Shown: positions 15,681 through 24,856, counted from the first letter of the stretch. The stretch is DNA of 64,000 nt from Asaia sp. W19 (GCF_003994335.1 NZ_PNQZ01000019.1:62002-126001); one strand, 5' to 3'. Made by a program: numbers and translations. The notes: generated by a model not told the origin, from the sequence alone.

Positions 15681-17000
15681 ATGACCACGCCCTTTGCCGA
15701 TAGCAATCACGACGCCCTGTGGCTGCCTTTCACGGCCAATCGCCAGTTCCGCGATTCACCGCGTATGCTCGTTTCGGCCAAGGGCATGTATTATCGCGAT
15801 GATAAAGGGCGTGAAGTGCTCGATGGTTGCGCAGGGCTATGGTGCGTGAATGCCGGTCACAGCCAGCCCCGCATTGTCGAGGCGGTGCAGAAGACAGTTG
15901 CGACCCTCGATTTCGCCCCGGCCTTCCAGATGGGTCACCCTCTCGCCTTTGAAGCGGCCGATCGCGTGGCGCGACTTGCACCCAACCCGCTCAACCATGT
16001 GTTCTTCTGTAATTCAGGGTCAGAAGCAGGCGATACCGCTCTCAAGATCGCCATTGCCTATCATCGCCTGCGTGGCGAGGGCACGCGTACCCGGCTGATT
16101 GGTCGTGAGCGCGCTTATCATGGCGTCGGATTTGGCGGCATCTCGGTCGGTGGGATCTCGGGCAACCGCAAGCTATACGGCTCGCTTTTGACTGGAGTGG
16201 ATCATCTCCCGCACACGCTCGATCTGCGTCGCAACGCTTTCTCCCGCGGCCTCCCCGAACATGGTGCGGAGCTTGCCGATGATCTGGAGCGCATCGTCGC
16301 TCTCCATGATGCTTCCAACATCGCTGCTGTCATCGTCGAGCCCATGGCGGGATCGACAGGCGTGCTTCCGGCTCCCAAAGGCTATCTGAAGCGTCTGCGC
16401 GAGATCTGCACCAAGCACGGCATCGTGCTGATCTTCGATGAGGTCATTACGGGGTTCGGTCGCCTCGGTGCCGCGTTCGCTGCCGAAAAATACGGCGTCG
16501 TGCCCGACATCATGACGGTCGCCAAGGGCATCACCAACGGGACAATCCCGATGGGCGCGAATATCGTCTCGGACGAAATATTCGAGGCTTTCATGCAAGG
16601 ACCGCGCGAAGCCATCGATCTGCCGCACGGATACACCTACTCGGCCCATCCGATCGCCTGTGCAGCCGCCATCGCGACACTGGATACCTATGCCGAAGAG
16701 CATCTATTCGAGCGCGCCGCCGCCCTCTCTCCTTATTTTGAAGAAGCCGCGCACGCGCTCAAGGGCGCGCGGCATGTGGTCGACATCCGTAATGAGGGCC
16801 TTGTCGCCGGAATCGAACTCGCCCCACGCCAGGCGAAGACGACGCGCGCTTTCGAAGTGTTCGAGAAGGCATTCAATGAAGGGCTCCTGCTTCGCTACAC
16901 CGGCGATATTCTGGCGATCTCGCCGCCCCTGATCATCGAGAAAAACGAGATCGATCGTATCTTCGAAACGATTGGCCGCATTCTCAAATCGGTCGACTAA
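15681..17000 (+). CDS. Omega-amino acid:pyruvate aminotransferase (class III, beta-alanine type)
   Basis: 439 residues, a PLP enzyme of class III. Visible: DGCAGLWCVNAGHSQPRI near the N-terminus, FCNSGSEAGDTALKIA for cofactor phosphate binding, LIFDEVITGFGRLG with the PLP-ring Asp, and TVAKGITNGTIPMGA with the catalytic Lys. This wording is that of beta-alanine--pyruvate transaminases, which make malonate semialdehyde and L-alanine. AAGGAGC lies upstream of MTTPFADSNH at a good distance. With the carbamoylase-like gene nearby it could finish reductive pyrimidine degradation, although the first two enzymes of that route are not in the window. Confidence 0.93.
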   Translation: MTTPFADSNHDALWLPFTANRQFRDSPRMLVSAKGMYYRDDKGREVLDGCAGLWCVNAGHSQPRIVEAVQKTVATLDFAPAFQMGHPLAFEAADRVARLAPNPLNHVFFCNSGSEAGDTALKIAIAYHRLRGEGTRTRLIGRERAYHGVGFGGISVGGISGNRKLYGSLLTGVDHLPHTLDLRRNAFSRGLPEHGAELADDLERIVALHDASNIAAVIVEPMAGSTGVLPAPKGYLKRLREICTKHGIVLIFDEVITGFGRLGAAFAAEKYGVVPDIMTVAKGITNGTIPMGANIVSDEIFEAFMQGPREAIDLPHGYTYSAHPIACAAAIATLDTYAEEHLFERAAALSPYFEEAAHALKGARHVVDIRNEGLVAGIELAPRQAKTTRAFEVFEKAFNEGLLLRYTGDILAISPPLIIEKNEIDRIFETIGRILKSVD

Positions 17001-17716
17001 GAATCAGATCCGGGTCCCACAAACATGGGGCTCGGGTTCCTCCGAAACGCTGGTGAGTTGGACAGAGCTTTCGTGACCTCCTGGTCAAAGCGCATCATCG
17101 ACCCTGATCGCGCCCGCCACCGCCGATACGGGTGCTCATCTCAAAACTAATGCTGCTGAGACGCGGAACAATGTGCCCATCCCCATCGTGGCTTTGAGCG
17201 ACAGGATTCCTGCGGGAGACACCGGACGGGATTTCAAGCGACAACGCAGGATGTCGAACCGCGTGATGAGCTACTTCTCACCGGGAGTCGGCACGCGACT
17301 CAATCGCGTGCGATGATCGTCTAAAGGTCGCTTCCGGCTTGCAGCGCCGCGCAGGAGCGACACCCGGGTGCCGAAGCGCCACTTCGAAGACCGGTTCCGG
17401 TCATGGTGTGCTGGGGCGGCCATAGCGACATTACTGGTCCCTGCGTGAGGCCTGCCGGGAAGGCTCCTCCAGTACGCAAGCCCCTCCTCTATCGAGCTGT
17501 ACCGCGTATCGATCGTATCACCCTTCGCCATGATGGCGATTTGTGAGCCTCGCCCGCTGTCAGCATTCGCGCGTTCGGACAATGCTCATATGGCTCAGGT
17601 ACCTGGCGAAGGCGTGCTGGCCCCGCGCGTCAGAGAGACGAAAACCTCATTTTCCGCTTGCTCCTGACGTAGGGGGAGGATCGCATGGTGTGGGTGGAGA
17701 AGAAGAAAGGGGAGCC
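17001..17716. other. Long stretch without a recognisable gene
   Basis: Over 700 bases between the aminotransferase and the MerR gene. Several short frames are open, including one of 103 codons on the minus strand (17271-17582), but none shows a domain, signal peptide or good ribosome site. No transposase remnant or tRNA was recognised. The final part carries AAAGGGGAG before the MerR start. Confidence 0.5.
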
Positions 17717-18523
17717 ATGACGCGTAATCGATCGATCGGTGAGATGGCAGAACAATGCGGGCTTTCTGTCCGTGCTCTGCGTCATCTCGAAGCGAAGGGC
17801 CTCATCACGCCCCGACGAAGCGAGGCCGGAAGGCGCTTCTACGGTGAACGGGAAGCCAGACTGATCATGAAGATCGTGCTCCTGCGTCAGGCAGGGTATC
17901 GCCTTGCGGAGATCTCGACGGCGATGCTCACCCCAGATCTCGACTCCCGGAGCCTGATCGATAATCAGATTCTGCATTTGAGCGCCAGATATCGGCAGAT
18001 CGATCAGATGTTGCGACGACTTCGTCACACACGGACATTGCTCGAAAAGCGCCCGGCCTCGGACGTGGATACGCTCTGTTCCCTGATCAAGGAGGCACAG
18101 ACAATCATGAACAACCACGACCTCAAAGCCGTTGTACAACGCTACCTGACACCGGGAGAAATGGCGCGATGGGAGGAAGTCGCCCCAAGCCTCTTCCGCG
18201 CTCAGGAGGAAAAGAAGGGCTATACCGCCCAATGGCATTCCCTGATTTCACGATGCGAGGCGGCCATGGCGCGAGGCACGCCCCCGGGCGCACCACTGGC
18301 CCGCGCCTTGCTCGATGAGTGGCGTATTCTTCAGACCCCGATGGTCGACGCGTTGGGTACCGAGCACTGGACCAAGATGGCGCGTATGTATGCGGAAATG
18401 GAGAGCTGGCAGACCGAGACTTTGAAGGGTCCCTTCAGTGCCGAGGTCTATCGCTTCATGTCCGAAACCGCGGAAATCGTCCGACGGGGAAACCAGGATA
18501 GGCAGCGCCCGTATCGAGGTTGA
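17717..18523 (+). CDS. MerR-family transcriptional regulator
   Basis: 268 residues. The N-terminal winged helix-turn-helix is clear: SIGEMAEQCGLSVRALRHLEAKGLITPRRSEAGRRFY, followed by the long dimerisation helix (about residues 75-115). The C-terminal 150 residues are helical with WEEVAPSL and EMESWQTETLKG, resembling ligand-binding TipAS-like domains, but no cysteines suggest metal sensing. A good AAAGGGGAG precedes the ATG. No partner gene lies immediately beside it, so the target is unknown. An inverted repeat downstream (18549-18580) may end its transcript. Confidence 0.88.
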   Translation: MTRNRSIGEMAEQCGLSVRALRHLEAKGLITPRRSEAGRRFYGEREARLIMKIVLLRQAGYRLAEISTAMLTPDLDSRSLIDNQILHLSARYRQIDQMLRRLRHTRTLLEKRPASDVDTLCSLIKEAQTIMNNHDLKAVVQRYLTPGEMARWEEVAPSLFRAQEEKKGYTAQWHSLISRCEAAMARGTPPGAPLARALLDEWRILQTPMVDALGTEHWTKMARMYAEMESWQTETLKGPFSAEVYRFMSETAEIVRRGNQDRQRPYRG

Positions 18524-18548
18524 CCAACCCACCATGCACAAGGCACCC

Positions 18549-18580
18549 GCATGACGCGAAGACATGGCTACGCGTCATGC
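18549..18580 (+). terminator. Inverted repeat after MerR gene
   Basis: GCATGACGCG (18549-18558) pairs exactly with CGCGTCATGC (18571-18580) across a 12-base loop. It lies 25 bases after the MerR stop. There is no T-run, so it may be a weak or factor-dependent end signal, or a binding site. Confidence 0.4.
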
Positions 18581-18696
18581 GTGACGAGTTGGCACGTCAG
18601 CGTTGGGCGAGCGATCGCGGCCGCGCAGGGTTGACCCAATCGGAATGACATTGGGCCCCTGTCGGAGGAAGCGGACGTCTCAAAGGGCCGTTCGCC

Positions 18697-19158
18697 TCAG
18701 GGGACATCTGTCTTCTCAAAGCCCTGCCCATCAATGAGATGGCGCAGACGCGCCCAATCCTCATCGCCGAAGCTCTGCACCTTGAGACGGGATTTGGAGG
18801 AGGCGCGGGTGATGGCGGTGTTGTTCCAGTCAGCACCGCTCACCCCGGTCCATAGCGCCAATTCGAAGGCATCACCCTGGACGCTTCGACCCTTGATAAT
18901 GACGTCACCCGTCGAAGGGGCCGGTGAGGTCAGGGGCGCCCAGCCATGGGTATGGGCCTGCAGCCAGTCATTGAGCTGTGCAATCTCCTGCCCATTCAGT
19001 ATCCGGTTTTGTCCGGATTGCTCAATGGTAAGGCTCGCCTCGGCCAGACGCTCGAATTTGAGCGGTCGCAGCGACGGCAGTGCAAAAAACCAGATCACGG
19101 CGACGGTGGAGAAAACAACCGCCAGAAACCCGACGACAAGCAGGGTCTCCTTTCTCAC
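18697..19158 (-). CDS. Membrane-anchored hypothetical protein in glycan cluster
   Basis: 153 residues with a GTG start that overlaps the DegT stop by 4 bases. One N-terminal transmembrane helix (about residues 7-27, LLVVGFLAVVFSTVAVIWFFA) anchors a soluble domain of about 125 residues, presumably periplasmic. No family is recognised. Tight coupling to the aminotransferase suggests a role in the same surface-sugar pathway, but nothing in the sequence shows a catalytic site. Confidence 0.7.
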   Translation of the reverse strand: MRKETLLVVGFLAVVFSTVAVIWFFALPSLRPLKFERLAEASLTIEQSGQNRILNGQEIAQLNDWLQAHTHGWAPLTSPAPSTGDVIIKGRSVQGDAFELALWTGVSGADWNNTAITRASSKSRLKVQSFGDEDWARLRHLIDGQGFEKTDVP

Positions 19159-20312
19159 GCCACGCTCTCCTGACGGAAAAACGTCTGAACGGCCGCACAG
19201 ACACGTGCCACTTCGTCATCTTTCAGTTCCGGGTGCAGAGGCAGCGCCAGAATGCGGGCGCCGAGCCCCTCCGAGACCGGGAGAGATACCGTCTCATCAT
19301 GATGCTCCGCATAGGCGGGCTGCGCGTGAAGCGGACGCGGATAGTACACCACACTGGGTACACCCTCACGGCCCAGATGGGCCTGGAGTGCATCGCGCGT
19401 GGCAGCGTCGGGCAATAGGATGGAATAGATCGCCCAGGCGCTGCGCGACTGCGCGACACGCATCGGCGTCTGCACCAGATCCGCGAGCGCGTCGTCATAG
19501 GCGGTAGCGATGGCGTCGCGACGCGCAAGTTCCGCCTCGAATACATCGAGCTTGGCGAGCAAGATGGCCGCCTGCAAGGTGTCCAGACGCCCGTTCAGCC
19601 CGATGCGCAGAACCTCATAACGCGTCCGGCCCTCACCATGAGTACGCAGCGAGCGATAGAGTGCCGCGCGTTCGGCATCATCGGTCAGAATGGCTCCGCC
19701 GTCGCCATAGGCGCCGAGCGGCTTGGAGGGGAAGAAAGAAAGCGTGGTCGCGAGCGCCTCGCGCCCGAGCTTGCGCCCGGCCAGGGACGCACCGAAAGCC
19801 TGTGCGCAATCAGCAACCAGGACGAGATCCTGCTCCGAGGCAATACGGCGCAGAACCTCCCAGGGGGCTGGCTGGCCGAAGAGATCCACACCGATGATGA
19901 CACGGGGCTCCAACTCCTCCTGCGCTCGTATGGAGGCGATGCGGGCCTCGAGATTGGCAGGATCGATCTGGAAAGTGGCAGGATCGACATCGACGAAAAC
20001 CGGCGTCGCGCCGAGGAGGAGCACGACTTCGGCCGTGGCCGTATAGGTGAAGGCCGGCAAGAAAACCGCATCGCCCGGGCCGATCTCCTCGGCCATGAGC
20101 ACCATGAGCAGGGCGTCGGTGCCGGAGGAAACACTGACTGCGTGAGCCGCGCCGCTATAGTCGCAGAGACGGGCTTCGAGCTCGTCGACTTCCGGGCCCA
20201 TCACGAATTTGCAGTGTTCGAGCACGGTGTCGATGCGCTTGCGCAGGGGGGCGCCCAGCCGGGCCTGTTGTCTGGGCAGATCCAGAAAGGAAATGGGGGC
20301 GTTGTTGTTCAT
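19155..20312 (-). CDS. DegT/DnrJ/EryC1-family sugar aminotransferase
   Basis: 385 residues. PLP-dependent enzyme that aminates a nucleotide-linked 4-keto sugar. Visible: FLDLPRQQARLGAPLRKRI at the start, SSGTDALLMVLMA for the cofactor, the DCAQAFGA Asp-containing strand, and SFFPSKPLGAYGDGGAI with the PLP-binding Lys. The motif wording matches the WbpE/PglE group that works after UDP-GlcNAc 4,6-dehydratases. The dehydratase is the next gene upstream (20388), 75 bases away. The start MNNNAPISFL was chosen since upstream residues lack similarity. Confidence 0.92.
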   Translation of the reverse strand: MNNNAPISFLDLPRQQARLGAPLRKRIDTVLEHCKFVMGPEVDELEARLCDYSGAAHAVSVSSGTDALLMVLMAEEIGPGDAVFLPAFTYTATAEVVLLLGATPVFVDVDPATFQIDPANLEARIASIRAQEELEPRVIIGVDLFGQPAPWEVLRRIASEQDLVLVADCAQAFGASLAGRKLGREALATTLSFFPSKPLGAYGDGGAILTDDAERAALYRSLRTHGEGRTRYEVLRIGLNGRLDTLQAAILLAKLDVFEAELARRDAIATAYDDALADLVQTPMRVAQSRSAWAIYSILLPDAATRDALQAHLGREGVPSVVYYPRPLHAQPAYAEHHDETVSLPVSEGLGARILALPLHPELKDDEVARVCAAVQTFFRQESVA

Positions 20313-20387
20313 TGCACCTGTTTTTCCGTCTTCAGCCACCGGACGGCGACCCTCTATGGCGCGCGACCATGCCACAAGACGCCTGTT

Positions 20388-22421
20388 TTACGAAGCCGCC
20401 GCGCCAGATGACTGGCGCTCTTCCTCACCCGAGGAAGAAGGATGACGCACCTCCCCCAGCGGGTTATGCGCAAATTCGGGTACCAGCGCCTTGATGATCG
20501 CGAGGGCTTCGTCGACGTCGTCGCGCAGGCTCGCTGCCTCCAGCGTCTGAAGAAGGGCTGTCGCGGCCTGCAGATCGGTCATGCGCGGCGTAGCCATTTT
20601 GAGGCCGGGCGCATCGGTCGGCACGGGGGCCTCACGTCCGTGGAACAGCTCTTCATAGAGCTTTTCACCCGGCCGCAGGCCTGTGAACCGTATGGCGACG
20701 TCCTCATCCGGCCTGAGCCCTGCAAGGCGTACCATCTGGCGGGCCAGGTCCAGAATGCGCACGGGCTCACCCATATCGAGTACGAAGATGCCCCCCTGCT
20801 GCAGGCGCTGATCGGTCTCGTCCGCCTGTCGGCGCGAGGCCGTGCCGCGCACACTGGCTTGCAGGACGAGTCCCACCGCCTCAGGCACGGTCATGAAATA
20901 GCGCGTCATGTCCGGATGGGTCACCGTGAGCGGCCCCCCTTGCTCGAGCTGCCTGCGAAACAGGGGGACGACCGAGCCGGTCGAGCCCAGTACATTGCCA
21001 AAGCGCACCGTCACGCAGCGGAATTTCGACCCCCGGGATTCGGCCTCGACGGCGAGCGCCTGACAATAGATCTCGGCGCAGCGCTTGGTCGCCCCCATGA
21101 TGCTCGATGGATTGACGGCCTTGTCACTCGAAATCAGCACCATGGCAGAGGCGCCATGACGTATGGCCGCGTCAGCCACGATCCGCGTACCGATCAGATT
21201 CGTCAGCACACCCTCACAGGGATTGGCTTCGACAATCGGCACGTGCTTGAGCGCAGCGGCGTGGAAAACCAGAGCGGGCTTGTAGGTCTGGAAAACCTCA
21301 TCCACACGCTGGGCATCGCGTATATTGGCGATGATCACGCGACGGGTGACATCCGGGCAGGACTCCGACAATTCGAGATCGATTTGCCACAGCGCGAATT
21401 CACCATGATCGAGGAGAAGCAATTGCGCTGGCCCGAACTGTGCGACCTGACGGGCAAGTTCTGATCCGATCGTCCCGCCGGCCCCGGTGACGAGCACCAC
21501 CTGGCCCTGAATCAGCCGCGCCATCCCCTCGCGATCGAGGGGCACCTCGGGACGATTGAGCAGATCCTCCAGAGCAATCGGGCGCATCTGGATTTCGTCC
21601 GCAGGCGTCAGACTCGTCATGGAGGGCGCACGCTGCACCGCAATACCATGGGCCTGTCCGGCATCGAGAACCACCGAAAGCTGGGAGCCACGCCACTCGG
21701 GATCGGTTACGATGACACTATCAGGCAGCATGTCATTACGGGTCATGCGATCGAGCACGCTCCCGAGATCTTCCGCAACGCCCAGAATGGGCACACCGTG
21801 CAGGCGTCGGCCCTGCTGCCCGCGCGAACGGGTGACCAGGCCAGTGACGTGATAGGGGCGATCCGAAGCGCGCTCGAGCGCTCGCAGGAACAGGTCGAGA
21901 CTCAGATCGGACCCCGCGAGCAGAACGCGGATCTTCTGCCCCTGCGCCTGGCTGCGCATTGTGCCATAGACCCGCGTCAGAAGCCGTCCGCCCCCCAGAC
22001 CGACAAGCAGGACCAGCGCATAGATCAGGGGAAAGGTAGGCGATGGAAGTGGAAAGCCCGAGAGCCAAAGCGTCAGCGAGAAGAGGGCAGAGCCGCCTAT
22101 CGAAGCAGCCGCGATGCCTCTCAGATCTGCAACGCCCGAGAAGCGCCAGTATTGCTGCGGAATTCTGAAGGGCAAACCGCTGAGCAGCAGGGTAATAGCG
22201 CCTCCCATGATGAACCACAAAGGGTGGAGCAGCCCGTCATGCGGCGCGGCCAGAAAGCGTGCGAGAGGCGCTGCAACAGCCGAAATCAGGCCATCAGCCA
22301 GCACATTGACGGCGATGCGCCCTGAAGATCGGTGGCGTCGCACCATGGATGGAGAGACGGGTGCCGGGTTATGAGAGTGTTGCTTCGTGTTCACACCGCA
22401 CTTATAGCCCCCAAATCCCAT
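20388..22421 (-). CDS. Polysaccharide biosynthesis nucleotide-sugar 4,6-dehydratase (CapD/WbpM/PglF type)
   Basis: 677 residues. Four N-terminal membrane helices (about residues 37-150) precede a degenerate Rossmann domain and then the catalytic SDR domain starting at VVLVTGAGGTIGSELARQ (about residue 310). The active-site motif is of the MxxxK type (SSDKAVNPSSIMGATKR) instead of YxxxK, as in large membrane dehydratases. It probably converts UDP-GlcNAc to the 4-keto-6-deoxy sugar for the neighbouring aminotransferase. A second possible start (MVRRHRSSGR, ATG at 22346) would still include all helices. It diverges from the glycosyltransferase gene at 22477. Confidence 0.92.
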   Translation of the reverse strand: MGFGGYKCGVNTKQHSHNPAPVSPSMVRRHRSSGRIAVNVLADGLISAVAAPLARFLAAPHDGLLHPLWFIMGGAITLLLSGLPFRIPQQYWRFSGVADLRGIAAASIGGSALFSLTLWLSGFPLPSPTFPLIYALVLLVGLGGGRLLTRVYGTMRSQAQGQKIRVLLAGSDLSLDLFLRALERASDRPYHVTGLVTRSRGQQGRRLHGVPILGVAEDLGSVLDRMTRNDMLPDSVIVTDPEWRGSQLSVVLDAGQAHGIAVQRAPSMTSLTPADEIQMRPIALEDLLNRPEVPLDREGMARLIQGQVVLVTGAGGTIGSELARQVAQFGPAQLLLLDHGEFALWQIDLELSESCPDVTRRVIIANIRDAQRVDEVFQTYKPALVFHAAALKHVPIVEANPCEGVLTNLIGTRIVADAAIRHGASAMVLISSDKAVNPSSIMGATKRCAEIYCQALAVEAESRGSKFRCVTVRFGNVLGSTGSVVPLFRRQLEQGGPLTVTHPDMTRYFMTVPEAVGLVLQASVRGTASRRQADETDQRLQQGGIFVLDMGEPVRILDLARQMVRLAGLRPDEDVAIRFTGLRPGEKLYEELFHGREAPVPTDAPGLKMATPRMTDLQAATALLQTLEAASLRDDVDEALAIIKALVPEFAHNPLGEVRHPSSSGEEERQSSGAAAS

Positions 22422-22476
22422 TTTCTGCGATGCCCTCTCATCGGGCTTTTCGCCCGGTCACGAAAAAATATCGGAT

Positions 22477-23487
22477 ATGTCGATGATACCCCTGGTCATT
22501 TGCTGCGCAGGTGCCGCTGCTCTTAGCGCGCTGCTTATCCGTCACATGATCCGCGTGGGCGTCATGGACGTTCCGGGTCATCGCAGTTCCCACACGCGTC
22601 CCACCCCCAAAGGGGGCGGAATCGGAATCGTGATAGCCTTCCTGCTCGTCTTCCCGCTCTCGCAGCTCTGGACCCAGGGCGATCTGCCAGGCCCTTCCCT
22701 GCTGCTGCCCTTGATCGCGGTCGCCCTGCTCGCCCTGTTCTCCTGGCTCGACGATATCCACTCCTACCGGGCGTCATTCAAGCTTGGGGTTCAGGGCCTT
22801 GCCGCCCTCATGGCGCTCGCCGGTTTGAGCGTACAGATTTTCCCGGTCTCGACGGGAGCGCTAGTCGCGCTCGCTGTCATGGGAGGCATCGGCTTCTTCT
22901 GGCTGGTTTATGTCACGAATGCGCTGAACTTCATCGACGGCATCAATGGTCTTGCCGCAGGGGCCATGTGTCTGAGTGCGCTGGTGGTGGCCGTTCTCTT
23001 TCACCTGGCGGGTCGGAGCGGTCTGATGGATGCAGCGCTCATTCTCGCGTGCTGCCTCATGGCGTTCCTGCCCTTCAACTTTCCCAGGGCGCGTATTTTC
23101 ATGGGCGATGTCGGCAGTCAGGGAGCGGGGCTCGCGCTCTCCTGGTTAGGACTCGAGGCCGCTCGGGTGACGGTATGGCCGCTGATCATGCCATTCCTGC
23201 TTTTCGGAATTCTCTATGATGTTGGCTTCACCCTGGTCAGGCGACTTCTCGCGGGCGATCCGCTCGCCCAGGCGCATCGGAGCCACCTCTACCAGCTCGC
23301 GACCCGAAGCGGCGTCTCCCCCATGGCGGTGACCCTGCTCTCCTGGTGTTTCGTTCTTTGGGGAGGGGTGGTGTACCTGCAGCCTTGGCCACTCTGGGCC
23401 CGCGCCTTTCTGGTACTCCTGCCCCAGATCGGCTGGACCTCGCTGGTGATCAGCCGCGCACGCGCCTCGGATCTGGGAAAATGGTGA
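22477..23487 (+). CDS. WecA/MraY-like undecaprenyl-phosphate glycosyl-1-phosphate transferase
   Basis: 336 residues with about ten membrane helices. Catalytic landmarks of the GT4 family: SWLDDIHSYRASFKLGVQGL (paired Asp for magnesium), NALNFIDGINGLAAG, FMGDVGSQGAGL, and the cytoplasmic HRSHLYQL loop. It transfers a sugar-1-phosphate from a UDP-sugar to undecaprenyl phosphate, initiating a lipid-linked glycan. With the dehydratase and DegT aminotransferase alongside, the donor may be a UDP-diamino- or amino-deoxy sugar. This linkage is inference; the family call is secure. Confidence 0.92.
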   Translation: MSMIPLVICCAGAAALSALLIRHMIRVGVMDVPGHRSSHTRPTPKGGGIGIVIAFLLVFPLSQLWTQGDLPGPSLLLPLIAVALLALFSWLDDIHSYRASFKLGVQGLAALMALAGLSVQIFPVSTGALVALAVMGGIGFFWLVYVTNALNFIDGINGLAAGAMCLSALVVAVLFHLAGRSGLMDAALILACCLMAFLPFNFPRARIFMGDVGSQGAGLALSWLGLEAARVTVWPLIMPFLLFGILYDVGFTLVRRLLAGDPLAQAHRSHLYQLATRSGVSPMAVTLLSWCFVLWGGVVYLQPWPLWARAFLVLLPQIGWTSLVISRARASDLGKW

Positions 23488-23495
23488 AGGGCTGA

Positions 23496-24026
23496 TCAGG
23501 GTTTCTGGCGCGCCATGAGCACGACCGGCGTGTCCATATAGGAGGCATCTGTAAAGAACGCATAGCCGTTACGTTGCGCCAGCCGCAAAGAGGCAGCGTT
23601 ATGCTTGTCGATCATGCAGACGCTGCGTTTATGGCGGGTCGCGGAATCGAGCCACGCACAAGCGGCGGAAACTGCTTCGCTGCCGAAACCCTGACCATGA
23701 CACCAGGAGGCGAGCAGCCATCCTGCCTCGGGGAATCCTTCGAAGGCCTCATGAAGCCCGCGCCTGTTCTCTCCAAAGCCCACGGTTCCAACAAAACGCC
23801 CTGTCTCGCGGGATCTGACGACCCAGAACCCGTAGCCAAGGATATCCCAGAAGCCTCGATAGCGTATCAGGCGTTCCCAGCTCTCTCTGGGCGTGGACGG
23901 TATGCCGGTGATGTAGCGTATCACTTCCGGCTCGGCCCGCATGGCAGCGAAATCGTCGAAATCGCATCGTTCAGGCCGAGTTAAAATGAGGCGCTCTGTT
24001 TCAAGCGCGAAGGACGTTACCGTCAT
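23496..24026 (-). CDS. GNAT-family N-acetyltransferase (RimJ/RimL-like)
   Basis: 176 residues. The opening LETERLILTRPERCDFDDFAAM and the central YGFWVVRSRETGRFVGTVGF, plus the acetyl-CoA loop region GQGFGSEAVSAACAWL, define the RimJ/RimL-type GNAT fold. Such enzymes acetylate N-terminal amines of proteins or small molecules. The ATG at 24026 is preferred over a GTG 15 bases upstream because GAGGGAGA precedes it. It is placed beside the glycan genes, so acetylation of the amino sugar is conceivable, but the sequence is closer to protein acetylases. Confidence 0.88.
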   Translation of the reverse strand: MTVTSFALETERLILTRPERCDFDDFAAMRAEPEVIRYITGIPSTPRESWERLIRYRGFWDILGYGFWVVRSRETGRFVGTVGFGENRRGLHEAFEGFPEAGWLLASWCHGQGFGSEAVSAACAWLDSATRHKRSVCMIDKHNAASLRLAQRNGYAFFTDASYMDTPVVLMARQKP

Positions 24027-24093
24027 TGTCTTCTCCCTCACCCGAAAGAGCCTGGATCATAGCGTCCACGCCGGCAAGCGCGAGAAACCAGGT

Positions 24094-24128
24094 AAAAAAA
24101 AACCGCGCTCCCTTACGGGACGCGGTTT
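24094..24128 (-). terminator. Rho-independent terminator of the MarR gene
   Basis: On the minus strand the sequence reads AACCGCG-TCCC, loop GTAA, GGGA-GCGCGGTT, then nine T residues. The stem has a single bulged base. It lies about 63 bases after the MarR stop and faces the GNAT gene. Confidence 0.85.
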
Positions 24129-24190
24129 CCTGTCTAAAGAGGCGTGGAGGCGGAACCAGTCAGCACCCTCGCCCCTGCCTAAGAGGCAGA

Positions 24191-24595
24191 TCAGCCTGCG
24201 ATGCGGCGTACGTTCATACGCTCGACAGAGCCACGGCTGGTCTTGGCGGCCGGCTTGACCACGCCCGAAGCTTCGCTCATCAGCGAACGCATCTCACGCA
24301 GGAAAGCCGAGCCCTTCAGGGTGCGCTGCACGAGCACCGAGCGACGATCAAGCGGGTCAACCTTGCGGCGGGCAAGATCGAGTTCGCCGAGACGGTCAAG
24401 CGCGCGGGTGATGGCGGGCTTCGAAACGTTGAGCTCCTGCGCCAGTCCACGCACCGTATGCGCGCCGTCCTGCAGGTAGCAGGTCAGGAAAACACCGAGC
24501 TGGCGTGCGGAAAGATCGGGACCATCCTTGCGGACGAGTGAGACGATCGTGTCGCGAAGAAGGTTCAGCATCTGGTCGTTCTGTGCCTGGGCCAT
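24191..24595 (-). CDS. MarR-family winged-helix regulator
   Basis: 134 residues. The winged-helix core is clear: LSARQLGVFLTCYLQDGAHTVRGLAQELNVSKPAITRALDRLGELDLARR, followed by the wing DPLDRRSVLVQRT. The C-terminus has a basic tail (SVERMNVRRIAG). The start MAQAQNDQML has CAGGAG 8 bases upstream; an earlier ATG 7 codons before lacks such a site. It forms a single-gene unit with its own terminator. The 260 bases upstream hold an imperfect dyad that may be its operator. The ligand is unknown. Confidence 0.88.
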   Translation of the reverse strand: MAQAQNDQMLNLLRDTIVSLVRKDGPDLSARQLGVFLTCYLQDGAHTVRGLAQELNVSKPAITRALDRLGELDLARRKVDPLDRRSVLVQRTLKGSAFLREMRSLMSEASGVVKPAAKTSRGSVERMNVRRIAG

Positions 24596-24786
24596 CGAAA
24601 AAACTCCTGAATGCATCGCGCAGGGGGCGCGGCTGAAATGGTCTTACCCGTCGCCCAAGTAAGCCACCCCGCGCAGCCACTCTGCTTCCGGGGACGCCAC
24701 GCCTTGGGTGCGTGTCCTGTTGACGCCTGTCGGAGGGAATGGTCCCGGGTTCAATCCCGATGAGCGTTGCATTCCTACAACATCCG

Positions 24787-24820
24787 CCAAACGATACGCA
24801 GTCATATAGGTTCGTTTTGG
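24787..24820. promoter_or_regulatory. Imperfect dyad upstream of MarR gene
   Basis: CCAAACGATAC (24787-24797) is roughly complementary to GGTTCGTTTTGG (24809-24820). It sits in an A/T-rich stretch upstream of marR on the same strand. MarR proteins often bind such sites for autoregulation. The match is imperfect, so this is only a candidate. Confidence 0.25.
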
Positions 24821-24856
24821 TAATCGGTTTAGTATCTTTTTGTTGAAACTCAGTGA

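Noticed and set aside
17271-17582. 103-codon minus-strand frame in the gap before MerR
   Set aside because: No similarity or motif recognised and no good start; kept only as part of the gene-free region.
20442-21464. 340-codon plus-strand frame inside the dehydratase gene
   Set aside because: Antisense shadow without family features.
24735-24775. tRNA-like string GGGTTCAATCCC upstream of the MarR gene
   Set aside because: It resembles a T-loop, but the stem does not reach five pairs and no acceptor stem or anticodon arm could be folded around it.
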